A DNA stretch of 64,000 nt from Trogon surrucura (taxonomy: Eukaryota > Chordata > Aves > Trogoniformes > Trogonidae), in contig JAJGST010000083.1 of assembly GCA_020746105.1 (NCBI GenBank), positions 47,294 to 111,293 on the forward strand, read 5' to 3'. A program made the translations under genes and the position numbers. This document shows positions 12,293-21,750 of this stretch, in pieces. Below the pieces are notes generated by a model that saw only the letters and a list, made by a program, of their open reading frames with translations, was not told where the DNA came from and made no database searches. The number at the start of each line of letters is the position of its first letter. Position 1 is the stretch's first letter.

Positions 12293-12986
12293 CCTAAGCC
12301 AAAAGCCAAGCCAAACAGTGCGTTGGTCCCTGCCCTGGACAGTGGAGCAGACCTGTGGGCTGGGGGTCTGCCCCTCTTGCCACCCAGCCCACGGAGAGGT
12401 GTGAGGTGATGAGGTCCCAAGTCCATTCCCGGCAGGGGCTGGCTGGAGCCTGGGCAGCCCCTTTGCCACCAGCACTGGCGGGACCACGTCTGCAGCCGGA
12501 GCATCCTGCGCACTGTGTGCTTCGGGAGCTGGGGGAGCAGCAAGGTCTTGTGGATCTGCTGGAGAAGCAGCCCTGGGGAGCAGCCCTGCTCCCCACCCCA
12601 CAGGCCACCGGGCACAGCCCCCAGCCCCACCGCATGCAGACCCCAGCCCTGCATTTGCCTCAGGGCCTAGAAGCTCCTGACTCTGTCCGGGCGGCTTTTT
12701 GGCTCCATGCTGCTGCATGAGCAGGGCTGAGCTCCCATGGCCCCAGCCTGGGAGGGGACAGGAGGCAGCGGCTCAGGCTCCGGGCGGGACCCAGCTGCTC
12801 CCAGCACATGCCAGTGGCTCCAGCCTGGGGTGCTCAGGGCTCTCCTGGAGACGTGTGTCCAGGCAGGGATGCTCCGTTTCAGCAGGGGATGAGCAGCCCA
12901 GAAGGGCTTCTCCCAGCCCGTGGCCTTGCAGGGGTGGGTGGAAAGCGTAAGCCAAGCTCCCAGTGCCCCGAGCTGCCCAGAGCGGG

Positions 12987-14890
12987 GTCCCCCTGCCACC
13001 CCATCCATCGCCACAGTGCCAGCCCTAGCCTGCCTGGGCAGTGGGGGCTGCCCAGCTCCATGGAGTGGGGCTCTACCTCTGTCAGCACGAGTGTCGTCTT
13101 CTTCCGGGCGTTCGCGATGCCACCGAGGCAGCACAGGACAGGGACCGAGGTGCGGGAGAGGCGAGAAGGGCTGGGTCCAGGGCAGCGGGAGCAGAGGAGA
13201 AGGTCTTTGAGCAGGGCAGAGAGCTGGGAACAGGTTGCAAGGGCTGGGAGCAGGTCAGAAGGGCTGGGAGCAGGTCAGAAGGGTTTCGGGAGCAGGGCAG
13301 AATGTCTGTGTTGCACAAGTTGCCGGGCACTGGGAGCTGCGGCTGGAACACGGAATTCCGTTGCCTGATGCGCAACAGGACTGGGCCAAGACCTCGGGGG
13401 GGCTGCAGCTTCATGGGGAACCTTGGGGAATTTTTACGTTACCTCTCAAAACAAATTAAACAAACTTTGTGCTAAAATCTAAAACAACATGAAGGAACAC
13501 TGCCTTGGGCCCTGCTGCCACTAGCAGCCCTGCTTGTTCCCGCATCCTTGCGCCCAGCCAGCCTGACCCCTTCTGCGACTGGGCCGTCTTGCCCTCCATG
13601 CCAACTCATTTCTTGGTCACAAATCCCCACTGCTGAGCAGTTACCAGCCGAATTTACCCTGCAGGGATCAGCCTGGGAGGGTGACACAGCTCAAGGCTCA
13701 GCTGGGAGTGGAGTTCCCCCTCCTGACCTCAGGACCCAGTCCTGCAGCCCTGAGGGGAGCAGCTCTGGGCACCCTGCGTGCCCAGCCAGGCCTAGGGAAG
13801 GGGGAAGTGGGCAGCTCCGGACACGGGGGTGGGCAGAGGGGACCTGCCAGCCCCACCATCCACTCCTCACCACCTCATCTTGAGGGCAGTGCAGATGCAC
13901 TGAGCAGGTTCCAGCTGCAGAAGCGCTGGGCCGTAGCGTAGGGTCAGCTCCGTGGCGCGAGGACCATCTCCTTCACTCTCCCGTTGTCCCACAAGCAGGC
14001 AGTGAGCCGACCCGAGCACCGCTGATGTCCTCCAGCACGGATACGGCCACGGGGGCAGAACTCATCCTCGTCCAGCCTCTGGACGCAGGTGGCAGTAGGA
14101 CGTGGCTGAGCCTGCGCGAGAACCTGCAGCCAACACGCGCCGAAGGCTGCCAAGGAAAGGACAAGATGTGCTGCCGTCAGCATGTGGCGAGGCCTGCCTG
14201 GTTTAAGCGTGAGCTAAAAAAGCTCAGGACAGTTTGACTTGGACATCCCTGGGTGCGTGTGCGTGCACACTTGTTGCACGCAGCAGCACCCCTACATCCC
14301 CACCAGCATTCTCCTACTGGAAGCTCCCTCTCTTCCCCTGCTTCCCCCAGCTCCTGCAGCCTCCTCTCGATCTGGGATGTGGCCACGGTGACTCACACCA
14401 GCAGCCGATGGCTCTCAGGGCAGCGGGAGGAAAGGGCAGTGGGTGCATTCGTTGCAGAGGCGGAGCGGGGAGTGCTGCCAGCTGCATCCCTGGCGAACCG
14501 GGAGCCCTGGGAACCAACCACCCTGATCCAGCACTGGGGTCCCTGGGGAAGGGGAGCGAAGGATGCTCCTGATGGCAGCACCTTCCTGCTGCTCGGAGAG
14601 AGGAGGAAAACCAAGCTGGGCCTGGGGCAGGGCTAACAGGCTTGCAAGAAGTAGCAGGGCAGGAGTGAGCGGCTGTCTCTACCTTGCATGGTGGGTCAGC
14701 AGCTCCTCTCTGCTCTGCGCTGCTTCTGGCTCTGGGCATCTCTCACTGTCCTTGCCTTGTGCTCAGCACCGTGCTGGGCATCTCTCGGTGTCGTCAGGCT
14801 AAGGCCAAGAGCGTGCCTTAAATGTCAGGGACTGGAGGAGGCGGTTTCGTCTCTGCTCCTCCTCTCACCTCCCCTGCGGTGAGCAGGGCC
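12987..14890. other. Spacer sequence inside inverted repeat 1
   Basis: No established gene was recognised apart from the small secreted-type ORF at 13944-14183. A short minisatellite with a roughly 22-bp unit (gggctgggagcaggtcagaa) lies at about 13210-13305. Confidence 0.35.
13944..14183 (-). CDS. Small ORF with signal-peptide-like start
   Basis: The ATG at 14181-14183 has a favourable context (gccacATGc) and opens 79 codons. Residues 1-25 form a plausible signal peptide: a short polar start, a hydrophobic core (LVLSLAAFGACWLQVL) and a small-residue end (AQA). The rest has four cysteines. The segment RIRAGGHQRCSGRLTACLWD loosely resembles the start of an SRCR domain, which usually reads RCSGRVE then W-G-T-V-C, but the conserved WGTVC is missing. 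It may be the 5' exon of a secreted or receptor gene, a remnant, or a chance ORF. The function is unknown. Confidence 0.25.
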   Translation of the reverse strand: MLTAAHLVLSLAAFGACWLQVLAQAQPRPTATCVQRLDEDEFCPRGRIRAGGHQRCSGRLTACLWDNGRVKEMVLAPRS

Positions 14891-14894
14891 CAGG

Positions 14895-15745
14895 GGGGTC
14901 TCGGGACCCCTGCCATTCAGAGAGACCTGGACAGGCTGGAGGGCTGGGCGGGGAGAAATCTTATGAAGTTTAATAAGGGCAAGTGTAGAGTTTTGCACTT
15001 GGGAAAAAATAACCCCATGTGCCAATATAGGTTGGGACTGCCCTGCTGGAGAGCAGTGCAGGGAAAGGGACCTGGGGGTTCTAGTGGACAGCAGGATGAC
15101 CATGAGCCAGCAGTGTGCCCTCGTGGCCAAGAAGGCCAATGGCATCCTGGGGTGTATTAGAAGGGGAGTAGCAAGTAGGTCAAAGAGGTCCTCCTGCCCC
15201 TCTACTTGCCCTGGTGAGGCCGCATCTGGAATATTGTGTCCAGTTCTGGGCCCTCAGTTCAAGAAGGACAGGGAGCTGCTTGAGAGAGTCCACGTAGAGC
15301 CACAAAGATGGTGAAGGGAGTGGAGCATCTCCCTTATGAGGAAAGGCTGAAGGAGCTGGATCTCTTTAGCTTGGAGAAGAGGAGGCTGAGGGTGACCTCA
15401 TCAATGTTTATAAATATGTCAAGGGGGAATGTCAGGAGGATGGAGCCAGGCTCTTTTCAGCGGCGTCCACTGACAGGACAAGGGGCAATGGTGGAAGCTG
15501 GAACACAGGAGGTTCCAGAAAAATATGAGGAAAAACTTTTTCACTGTGAGGGTGACTGAGCACTGGAACAGGCTGCCTAGGGAGGTTGTGGAATCTCCAT
15601 CTCTTGAGACATTCAAAACCCGCCTGGACGCGTTCCTGTGCGCTCTAGTGTAGGTGATCCTGCTCTGGCAGGGGGGTTGGACTAGATGATCTTTGAGGTC
15701 CCTTCCAACCTCTAACATTCTGTGATTCTGTGATTCTGTGACCCG
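14895..15745 (+). mobile_element. CR1 LINE, 5'-truncated, frameshifted
   Basis: It begins in the RT thumb region ([20 protein letters not shown]) and continues through [20 protein letters not shown] and the C-terminal block to the 3' UTR. It ends with repeated attctgtg units at 15716-15740. Several frameshifts split the frame into short ORFs. It belongs to the same subfamily as the element at 21.75-24.6 kb but is more decayed. Confidence 0.9.
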
Positions 15746-16660
15746 AGGCTGCAGGGACAGCCACGATGGGATGCCCAGCAGTCACCTGGCGCCGGCCCCA
15801 GGGCAACTTCCCAGGGCCACCCTCTGGCCCACCAGGTCCAGCAGCCGGCTGTTGGGGACATCTGCGTGGTGTGGAGCCCAAGGACACGGGGACGTGACAC
15901 CCCTGGGGCTCGGCAGGAGCCTCCTTCTGCCCCACACGGGGACCACGGGCACCGGGACTGGGCTCCCCTCCCTCGGGGCAGGGCACGGCCAAGGAGTCGG
16001 GCGGCTTCTGGTCCTGAGCTGCGCTGTGACCCGCAGCAGCCCAGCACAGCCCGGCTTGCCCTGCCTCGCCTCGCCTCCCCGGCCCTGCAGAGATGCCTCT
16101 TGCTCAACAGTCACATTCTTCCAAGGGTGTTTATGGCTTTTCTGTCTCTCTGCTCTCCCAGGCTAAAATCACCCCATTTAAGGGAGCCGCAGGACCATGG
16201 GTTGCTGGAGCCCTGCCTGTTGCAGGCTGAAGGCTGCTCCCTTGCGATGTATCCCCTCGTTTACTGGGAAAGCAGCCTTGCCTTGCTTGTCTCTTGATTC
16301 CACAATTTAGTGACAGAGTCAAGCTGTGGCTCATTCCCAGCCCCATCCACTCACGTATTTTCACCAGCAAGTGATTCACCTGCTTGGTACTGGTTCACCT
16401 TTCCCTTAGCAGCCGACCCTCCCCAGCTCCATCCTCACCCTGCGGTTCCCTGACTAACCTCCCAAACTTCTCAGAGATGGGAGAAACCTGAGAGGGAGAA
16501 ACCAGCACTAGCAAGCCTTGGAAAGGGAAGGTGGGCGAGTGCAGAAGAAATAGTGCTCCAGTGGGAAGGATCCCCAGGCTGGGGGAGCAAACCCAGGACC
16601 CTGGGAAAACTGGATTACAGCCACCCCAGAGCGTAAGCAAAGCTGAGAGGAGAAGGAGAG
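15746..16660. other. No recognised gene
   Basis: GC-rich sequence with overlapping frames on both strands and no motifs I can identify. It lies between a CR1 tail and the ORF at 16674. Confidence 0.3.
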
Positions 16661-16673
16661 ACTCCAGAGTGCA

Positions 16674-17084
16674 TTGCTTTGCGCAGCTTCTCCCCAGAAA
16701 GCAAGGAAAAGTTGCTGCCGCAGGATGTTCGCTCCTCCAGAGATGCTGACCAAGGGAGAAAGAATGTTTCCTGGCACAACCAGGCCTCCTGTTCCTGTGT
16801 CCCGTAGTGTGCAGGACACAGTGACATGCAGCATTCTTCCTCCAGCTGTGGGTGGTGGGAGAAACAAGAGCGCTCCCGGAAGTTTCAAGATCTCGTGCAT
16901 CGAAGGCGTCGTGGCAGTCTTGGGCTCCGGGTTCTACGGGTTGGTGTTCTTCTGCGTGCTCTGTCTGTGCCTGAGGAAAAGAATTGTAAAGAGTTGTTTA
17001 GGGCAGCAAAGGGGTGTTACAGAATGGCCAAGCGAGCAAGGTCATGGCTCAATGGAGGAATTGTACAAGCAGTTTGCGGTGTAA
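16674..17084 (+). CDS. ORF with one membrane segment, unknown
   Basis: This 136-codon frame has a clear hydrophobic stretch (VVAVLGSGFYGLVFFCVLCL) followed by a basic stop-transfer tail (RKRIVK) at about 16913-16990, as in a type I membrane protein. Upstream is TCSILPPAVGGGRNKS, which has one possible N-glycosylation site. The frame runs on into the 5' LTR of the endogenous retrovirus at 17015, so the last codons are probably not native. It could be the last exon of an immune-type receptor or retroviral env debris. I see no Ig fold. The first Met is not a convincing start. Confidence 0.25.
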   Translation: MLCAASPQKARKSCCRRMFAPPEMLTKGERMFPGTTRPPVPVSRSVQDTVTCSILPPAVGGGRNKSAPGSFKISCIEGVVAVLGSGFYGLVFFCVLCLCLRKRIVKSCLGQQRGVTEWPSEQGHGSMEELYKQFAV

Positions 17085-17399
17085 AAAGAATGGGAAAGTA
17101 CCGAAGAAAAGCAAGGACATCATGACCTTGAGAGTGGCACAAACAACTTTTGCGGGACTTGGAACAGTGAGAATGAGGGAGACCCTGGACCAGAATGACT
17201 GTAAGAGGAAGGCTTATGCAAATTATAGGATTAAGAATGTAACCAATCATGAGACTAATAGTGATCAAGCTAACCAATCATGTATGCTTAAGTTGACGTA
17301 ATCAGTTTGTAAAGAGTATAAGAATGGAACACTGGAAATAAAGATCGGAGCTTGCTTTACCAATCATATTGGTTGTTCGCAAGTCTCTCCGCGTCGTCA
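17015..17399 (+). repeat. 5' LTR of endogenous retrovirus A
   Basis: The likely limits are TGTTACAGAATGG and CGTCGTCA, with two CCAAT boxes (aaccaatcat near 17239 and 17271), a polyadenylation signal aataaag near 17337 and a U5 of about 60 bp, ending 3 bp before the primer site. Its U3 is unlike the 3' LTR, while the U5 is distantly similar. The left limit is a best guess. Confidence 0.55.
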
Positions 17400-17402
17400 A
17401 AG

Positions 17403-17420
17403 TGGCGCCCGAACAGGGAC
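17403..17420 (+). other. Retroviral primer binding site, tRNA-Lys3 type
   Basis: TGGCGCCCGAACAGGGAC is the 18-nt complement of the tRNA-Lys3 3' end, the primer type used by lentiviruses and some other retroviruses. It follows the LTR by 3 bp. Confidence 0.85.
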
Positions 17421-18234
17421 CCCAACCTTGTTCTCACCGGACGGCGTGAATGAAGCGGCACCGGTAAGCAGCGACCGGGAAGCGAAAGATCTGCCAAATA
17501 CGAGGGATCCGCGCTTGAGCCGCGGTGGCGATCGAAGCATTGGGGGGAGGGCAAGAAAGGAAAAAGGCAAAGGAAGAAACTCCCTGCTCGTCCCAACTGG
17601 ATGGAAGAAAAAAGAAAAAAAAAAAAAAAGAAAATAAAAAAGGGAACTGTGGATACCTTACATTTTACAGCTAGCTGTGCTGGCAGCACTGTGTTGCAGA
17701 ATTAAGACTTTCGTCGTTGAGCTCTTTTCTAAACAAGTGCATGACTCTTGCTTTCTAATTATGAAAAGAGACCCTGGCCAGCCGAGTACAGCTCGTGTTG
17801 AGAGCTTGTCCATGAGAATGAACAGATAAGACACTTGTATATCAGATGTCCATGGGAGTGAACGGGAGAGAATGATCAAAACAGACCTGGGAAGTTCTGC
17901 TCCCCCTGTGTGATGAGTGATTGAAGTAGTACATGAACTAATATTTTCAAGCCCGAACCATAAAGGATCCTTTGCAACCGCGATGGAGCGGTGTCATCAG
18001 AGACACTGTAATAGAGGGAGATTGGGAAGCAGCCAGTTCGATTGCGTGTCCTGTTATTATTAATAACGGACAAGGGACTTGAGAACCACATGATTCTGCA
18101 TGATGTGGCTGTGCAGCATCCTGTCACTTCAACAGCGCAGCAGCAACACGACCGTGCACTGGGCCTGCCTGTTGGATCCCTTTGTTTGCCCAGTGACGTG
18201 ATGGGACCCTGAGGTACCGATTACCAACGATGAC

Positions 18235-19530
18235 ATGGATTGGACTGGCAGAAGATGGTCACGGCTGATGGCAGAGCAATTATGGGGAAATGTGACTGTT
18301 CTCAATGTTACCTGTTGTATTAATATGTATCCTCCTTGTGTGACTGACAATGAAGCTTATATTGGTTGTGTGAGACTGTCTGATCAAAGCCACATAACAG
18401 GTGTTAAGGTTCCTGGTACTGACCAGCAGAGTGATCTTTCTTTAGCTAAAAGCAAGGTGGGGAAACCAGCTGCCTTTTGCTTTGTTAGAAGTGTGTGATT
18501 AAGGACCAAAATAGATCGGGAGACTCCCTTTGCATTCTTCCTTCAGCCCTGGCCAAGCTGTGAGAAGAATTCAACGGAGCAAACACCACCAGATGTTCCC
18601 GCATTCAAAGCTACGTAAGGTTGTTTATTTAATAGTATAAATGCTGGACCCTCTTGCAGCGACTTCAGAAACCTCCCCTACGAGTGGACGCGCTGCGCAG
18701 GACTTCCCAATTGTCGGGAGGGTTCTCCAGAAACCTCGCTGCAACAGGGGCTCCCCAGCGACTGCGGGTCTGGATGATTTAGGGTGACTGGTGATGGGAA
18801 CTGTAGGTACGCTCAAACAACTTGCACCTAAGGTGTCAGAAAGCACAGACATCTCACTGGATTACTGCTTGGCCTTGTGTGCTCGACCAGCAGCACACCC
18901 ACACTGAGATACCAGAGGCCTGGGATTGATGCAGGGGCATCTCTCACATTCCTGCCCTGCAAAGCTGTTGTGTGAGTCCTGGTAATTCAGGCAGAGCAGC
19001 AAGTAAAACATAACAAAGCAGTGGGATGAATATTACACATTTTTTACCAAGGATATGATTTGGTTAAACCTCAAAACATGGTTTTCTCTGTTAGAAATGT
19101 GTTTAATGGTGTTTGTTGTTGCGGGAAGTGTTTGTTCTGTTCTTTTTCATTACAGTCAACGATCTCACCTGAGGTGCTGCCCAAGGGGTCCGAAGAACTG
19201 AAAAATACATCTTATGACTTTGATGGGTGTCAGAACTTTGATGGGATGTGTTGTATGGATCTTGAAAATCATTCTGAGTCCATCCAAGAAAATTCAAAAA
19301 TTGCAAGAGCATTCAAAACGGATCACTCAAGATGTCAAGTTGTTCGGTTTAGATGGATTATTGAATTGGTCTGACAGGATGGATTAAGAGTTTAGTTTAG
19401 ACATTTTGGTTATTGGTGTTTTAATTGTTATAGGCTTAGTTATGTTTAGTCATTTGATAAGTATAATTAAGAAAATGATAAGCAAGCTAGTGGACGAAGC
19501 GTGGGTTGTCCAAAAAGAAAAAGGGGGATA
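18235..19530 (+). pseudogene. Env remnants of endogenous retrovirus A
   Basis: Three separate pieces can be seen. 18235-18498 is a surface-subunit-like frame with two N-x-T sites close together (NVTVLNVT) and several cysteines. 19060-19374 contains the transmembrane-subunit signature C-x6-CC (CQNFDGMCC), as in alpha- and gammaretroviral Env. About 19394-19530 holds the membrane anchor and a basic tail, running to the polypurine tract. Stops and frameshifts separate them, so no full Env is encoded. Confidence 0.7.
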
Positions 19531-19940
19531 TGTAGGGGAATTTCTTGTGGAGCAGAGGTGCGGTATCACTTTAAAGGTGTGGACAACCCAGCTTAGGCCT
19601 AAACAAAGGCTCTGACCTTGGAGCTGCCTTGGGGCACAAAGAGGAGGAGGTTTTAGCTGTTTTGTGAGAGCTTTGCGAGATGCTTGGCTGGAGGTGCTGG
19701 CCCCGGGGGGAGAAGGGGGGGCGAGAGCCGCCTGCAGAGTTGAATGGCACTACCCAATAAAACGCTGGCGCGTCTAAACCTGGAACTGACCTGGAACTGA
19801 CCTGGAACTGTTACGGGGCAGGCGCGGGGACACTGCTTGACTGTATATATTGGGCTGTCCGGGGCAATAAAGGGAGGACGACTTGTAGTCATATTGGTGT
19901 GATGGTCGTTACTTGGCTGGCTCTCCGAAGGGACCCTTCT
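19531..19940 (+). repeat. 3' LTR of endogenous retrovirus A
   Basis: It starts TGTAGGGGAATTTC directly after the polypurine tract, contains cccaataaaacg and a gcaataaagg polyadenylation signal (near 19864), and matches the LTRs at 25021 and 27222 along its length. The terminal ttca is lost where CR1 sequence starts at about 19941. Confidence 0.85.
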
Positions 19941-20452
19941 AGACACAACCTCCCTGGGCAGCCCGTTCCAGTGCTCCGTCACCCTCACTGCGAAGAAGTT
20001 TCTTCTCAAGTTTAAGCGGAACCTCTTATGTCCCAGTTTCAGCCCATTACCCCTTGTCCTATCATTGGTTGTCACCGAGAAGAGCCTGGCTCCATCCTCG
20101 TGACACTCACCCTTTATATATTTGTAAACATTAATAAGGTCTCCCCTCAGTCCCCTCTTCTCCAAACTAAAGAGCCCCAGCTCCCTCAGCCTTTCCTCAT
20201 AAGGGAGATGCTCCACTCCCTTAATCATCCTAGTTGCCCTGTGCTGGACTCTCTCCAGCAGTTCCCTGTCTCTCTTGAGCTGAGGGGCCCAGAACTGGAC
20301 ACAGTATTCCAGATGGGGTCTCACCAGGGCAGAGTAGAGGGGAAGGAGAGCCTCTCTTGACCTACTAACCACCCCCCTTCTAATACACCCCAGGATGCCA
20401 GTGGCCTTCCTGGCCACAGGGGCACACTGCTGGCTCATACTTGCAACCAAAT
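19941..20452 (-). mobile_element. CR1 LINE fragment, both ends missing
   Basis: The minus strand reads a good CR1 C-terminal RT frame ([20 protein letters not shown] to [13 protein letters not shown]). It lacks the CR1 3' UTR and ATTCTATG tail, which is unusual because CR1 copies normally lose the 5' end. Both edges are abrupt joins: to an LTR on the left and to gammaretrovirus-like sequence on the right. Confidence 0.85.
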
Positions 20453-20535
20453 CAGCAGCGATTTGAAGGAATTCTGGGGCAAACAGCTGACGTGATGGTG
20501 GTGGGTTCAGACTGAGGGAAACTGAGGGTTATGAA

Positions 20536-20955
20536 TTGGAACCTTCCCCAAGAGAGCCCCTGGTTATAATAAGGTTGGGGAATGAGAAAATAAATTTTCT
20601 AGTAGATACAGGAGTTACTTATTTAGTATCAAACACATGTAAAGGTAATTCTAGTAAGCAGACAGAGTCAATTCTTGGTGCCACAGGGCAAAGAGAAAAG
20701 CCAGCCGGTTTCTGGTTTTCTTTAGCCTTTGAAGTTCAGAACTGGCCAAGGGGGTTGCCCCATCAATTCCTACCAGACTGCCCTGTGTCGCTGTTGGAAA
20801 AAGGAGGAATTCAAGTTCATATTCTGGAAAATAAAGGTCTGGATGCCCAAGTTCTTATGTTACAGACGGACGCCGTGCCGCAGGAGGTGCTAGAGGGAGT
20901 AGAAAACACCGTAATGCCTCTGGTTTGGGCCTCAGGAACACCAGGAAGGTCTTGA
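20536..20955 (+). pseudogene. Retroviral protease remnant
   Basis: The frame holds the PLVIIRLGNEKINFLVDTG block. This is a retroviral protease N-terminus with the catalytic DTG, but with Val-Thr after it instead of the usual Ala-Ser or Ala. It runs 139 codons and ends at a stop inside the old RT start, so no Pro-Pol precursor can be made. Confidence 0.75.
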
Positions 20956-20984
20956 GCAGCGGAACTGGTAACCACCCAGCTGAA

Positions 20985-21194
20985 GCCAGATGCCAGACTG
21001 GTAAGGTGAGAGACACTTTTTCAGGCTGGCCAGAGGCTTTTCCTTGTTGCACCAATAAAGTAAGAGAGGTATCAAAAACATTACTTGGAGAAATAGCACC
21101 AAGGTTTGGGGTGCCTGTAGGACAATCTTTAGATATGGGACCCACATTTCATAGCAGAAAGGACTCAGAATGTTTTAACACTAATTCCAGATAA
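20985..21194 (+). pseudogene. Retroviral integrase fragment
   Basis: About 65 codons of the integrase core with the DTFSGWPEAF signature (the D is a catalytic position) and EIAPRFGVP. The expected second catalytic stretch (SDxGPxF) reads SLDMGPTFHS, and the frame ends soon after. Non-functional. Confidence 0.75.
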
Positions 21195-21750
21195 TAAGAG
21201 CAGGAGTCTGGATGAGGAAACTATTGACTACTGGAGAGCTGATAGAGAATTAACAGAACAAGTGGGAGGGCAGATTCCCTCCAGAGCATGGGCACACCTG
21301 AGCAATGGCAGAATTCTGGGGAACTGTCAAAGAGCATAATAAGGCACCTGGGGGGGCGGACTCTCTGTGTACATTTTTAAATCAGAAATGAGTAGGGATG
21401 AATTTGTATGTTACAGTTGGACAAGTGACTCAGCAATGGGAAAGGTAACCGGGTGTAATTAGGAGGAATGCACCAGGGGACCACTGTCAAATTGATTTTT
21501 CTGAACTTCCAAGAAAAGGGCAAGCAAAGTTGGGGAACATACCTCACCATACTAACCTGAAGAAACTGTCAAAGCAATTTGTTCTAGCTGACCACGGACA
21601 TTATTTTTTGTGTGGACTGTTTAATACAGTTCATCCGGAGTGTTGTGAGCAACGTGCAAGCAATTGCTGTGACTTCCCCTGACGGAGTAAAACAAGTTGG
21701 ATTTGTGAAACAGGCCAAGAATGTGGCCATTAGCATTATATAGATTATAA

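Larger units (their letters stand above)
8115..12986. repeat. Large inverted repeat 1, left arm
   Basis: Almost the whole segment recurs in reverse complement at 36171-41187. Matching landmarks are the LTR start (8115 / 41187), the segment around 9290-9700 / 39370-39770, the CpG island, the CR1 pieces, the microsatellite (11420-11565 / 37590-37720), the acidic-repeat frame (12292 / 36871) and the end at about 12986 / 36171. Identity is high but clearly below 100 percent, with scattered substitutions and indels. The right arm has about 270 bp of extra sequence (about 39788-40055). Confidence 0.9.
17015..19940 (+). mobile_element. Endogenous retrovirus A, defective, unlike LTRs
   Basis: Order: 5' LTR (about 17015-17399), tRNA-Lys3-type primer site (17403-17420), leader with splice donor, gag scrap (about 17525-17620), env scraps (18235-19530), polypurine tract aaaaagaaaaaggggga (19512-19528) and 3' LTR (19531-19940). 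All of pol and most of gag are missing. The body from 17690 matches the second provirus at 25.0-27.6 kb, and so does the 3' LTR. The 5' LTR U3 does not match. The 3' LTR lacks its terminal CA and abuts an unrelated CR1, so this is a recombinant or rearranged copy. Confidence 0.85.
20453..21750 (+). mobile_element. Gammaretrovirus-like ERV fragment, protease joined to integrase
   Basis: It encodes the end of Gag, an aspartic protease with the active-site triad DTG (frame FLVDTGVTYLVSNT at 20595-20640), the first residues of RT (TTQLKPDARLV), and then directly the integrase core stretch DTFSGWPEAFPCCTNKVREV (21009 on) and about 550 bp of 3' sequence. Nearly all RT and RNase H are absent. The same join occurs in the minus-strand provirus at 44.6-45.3 kb. 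A CR1 interrupts it at 21751. Confidence 0.85.
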
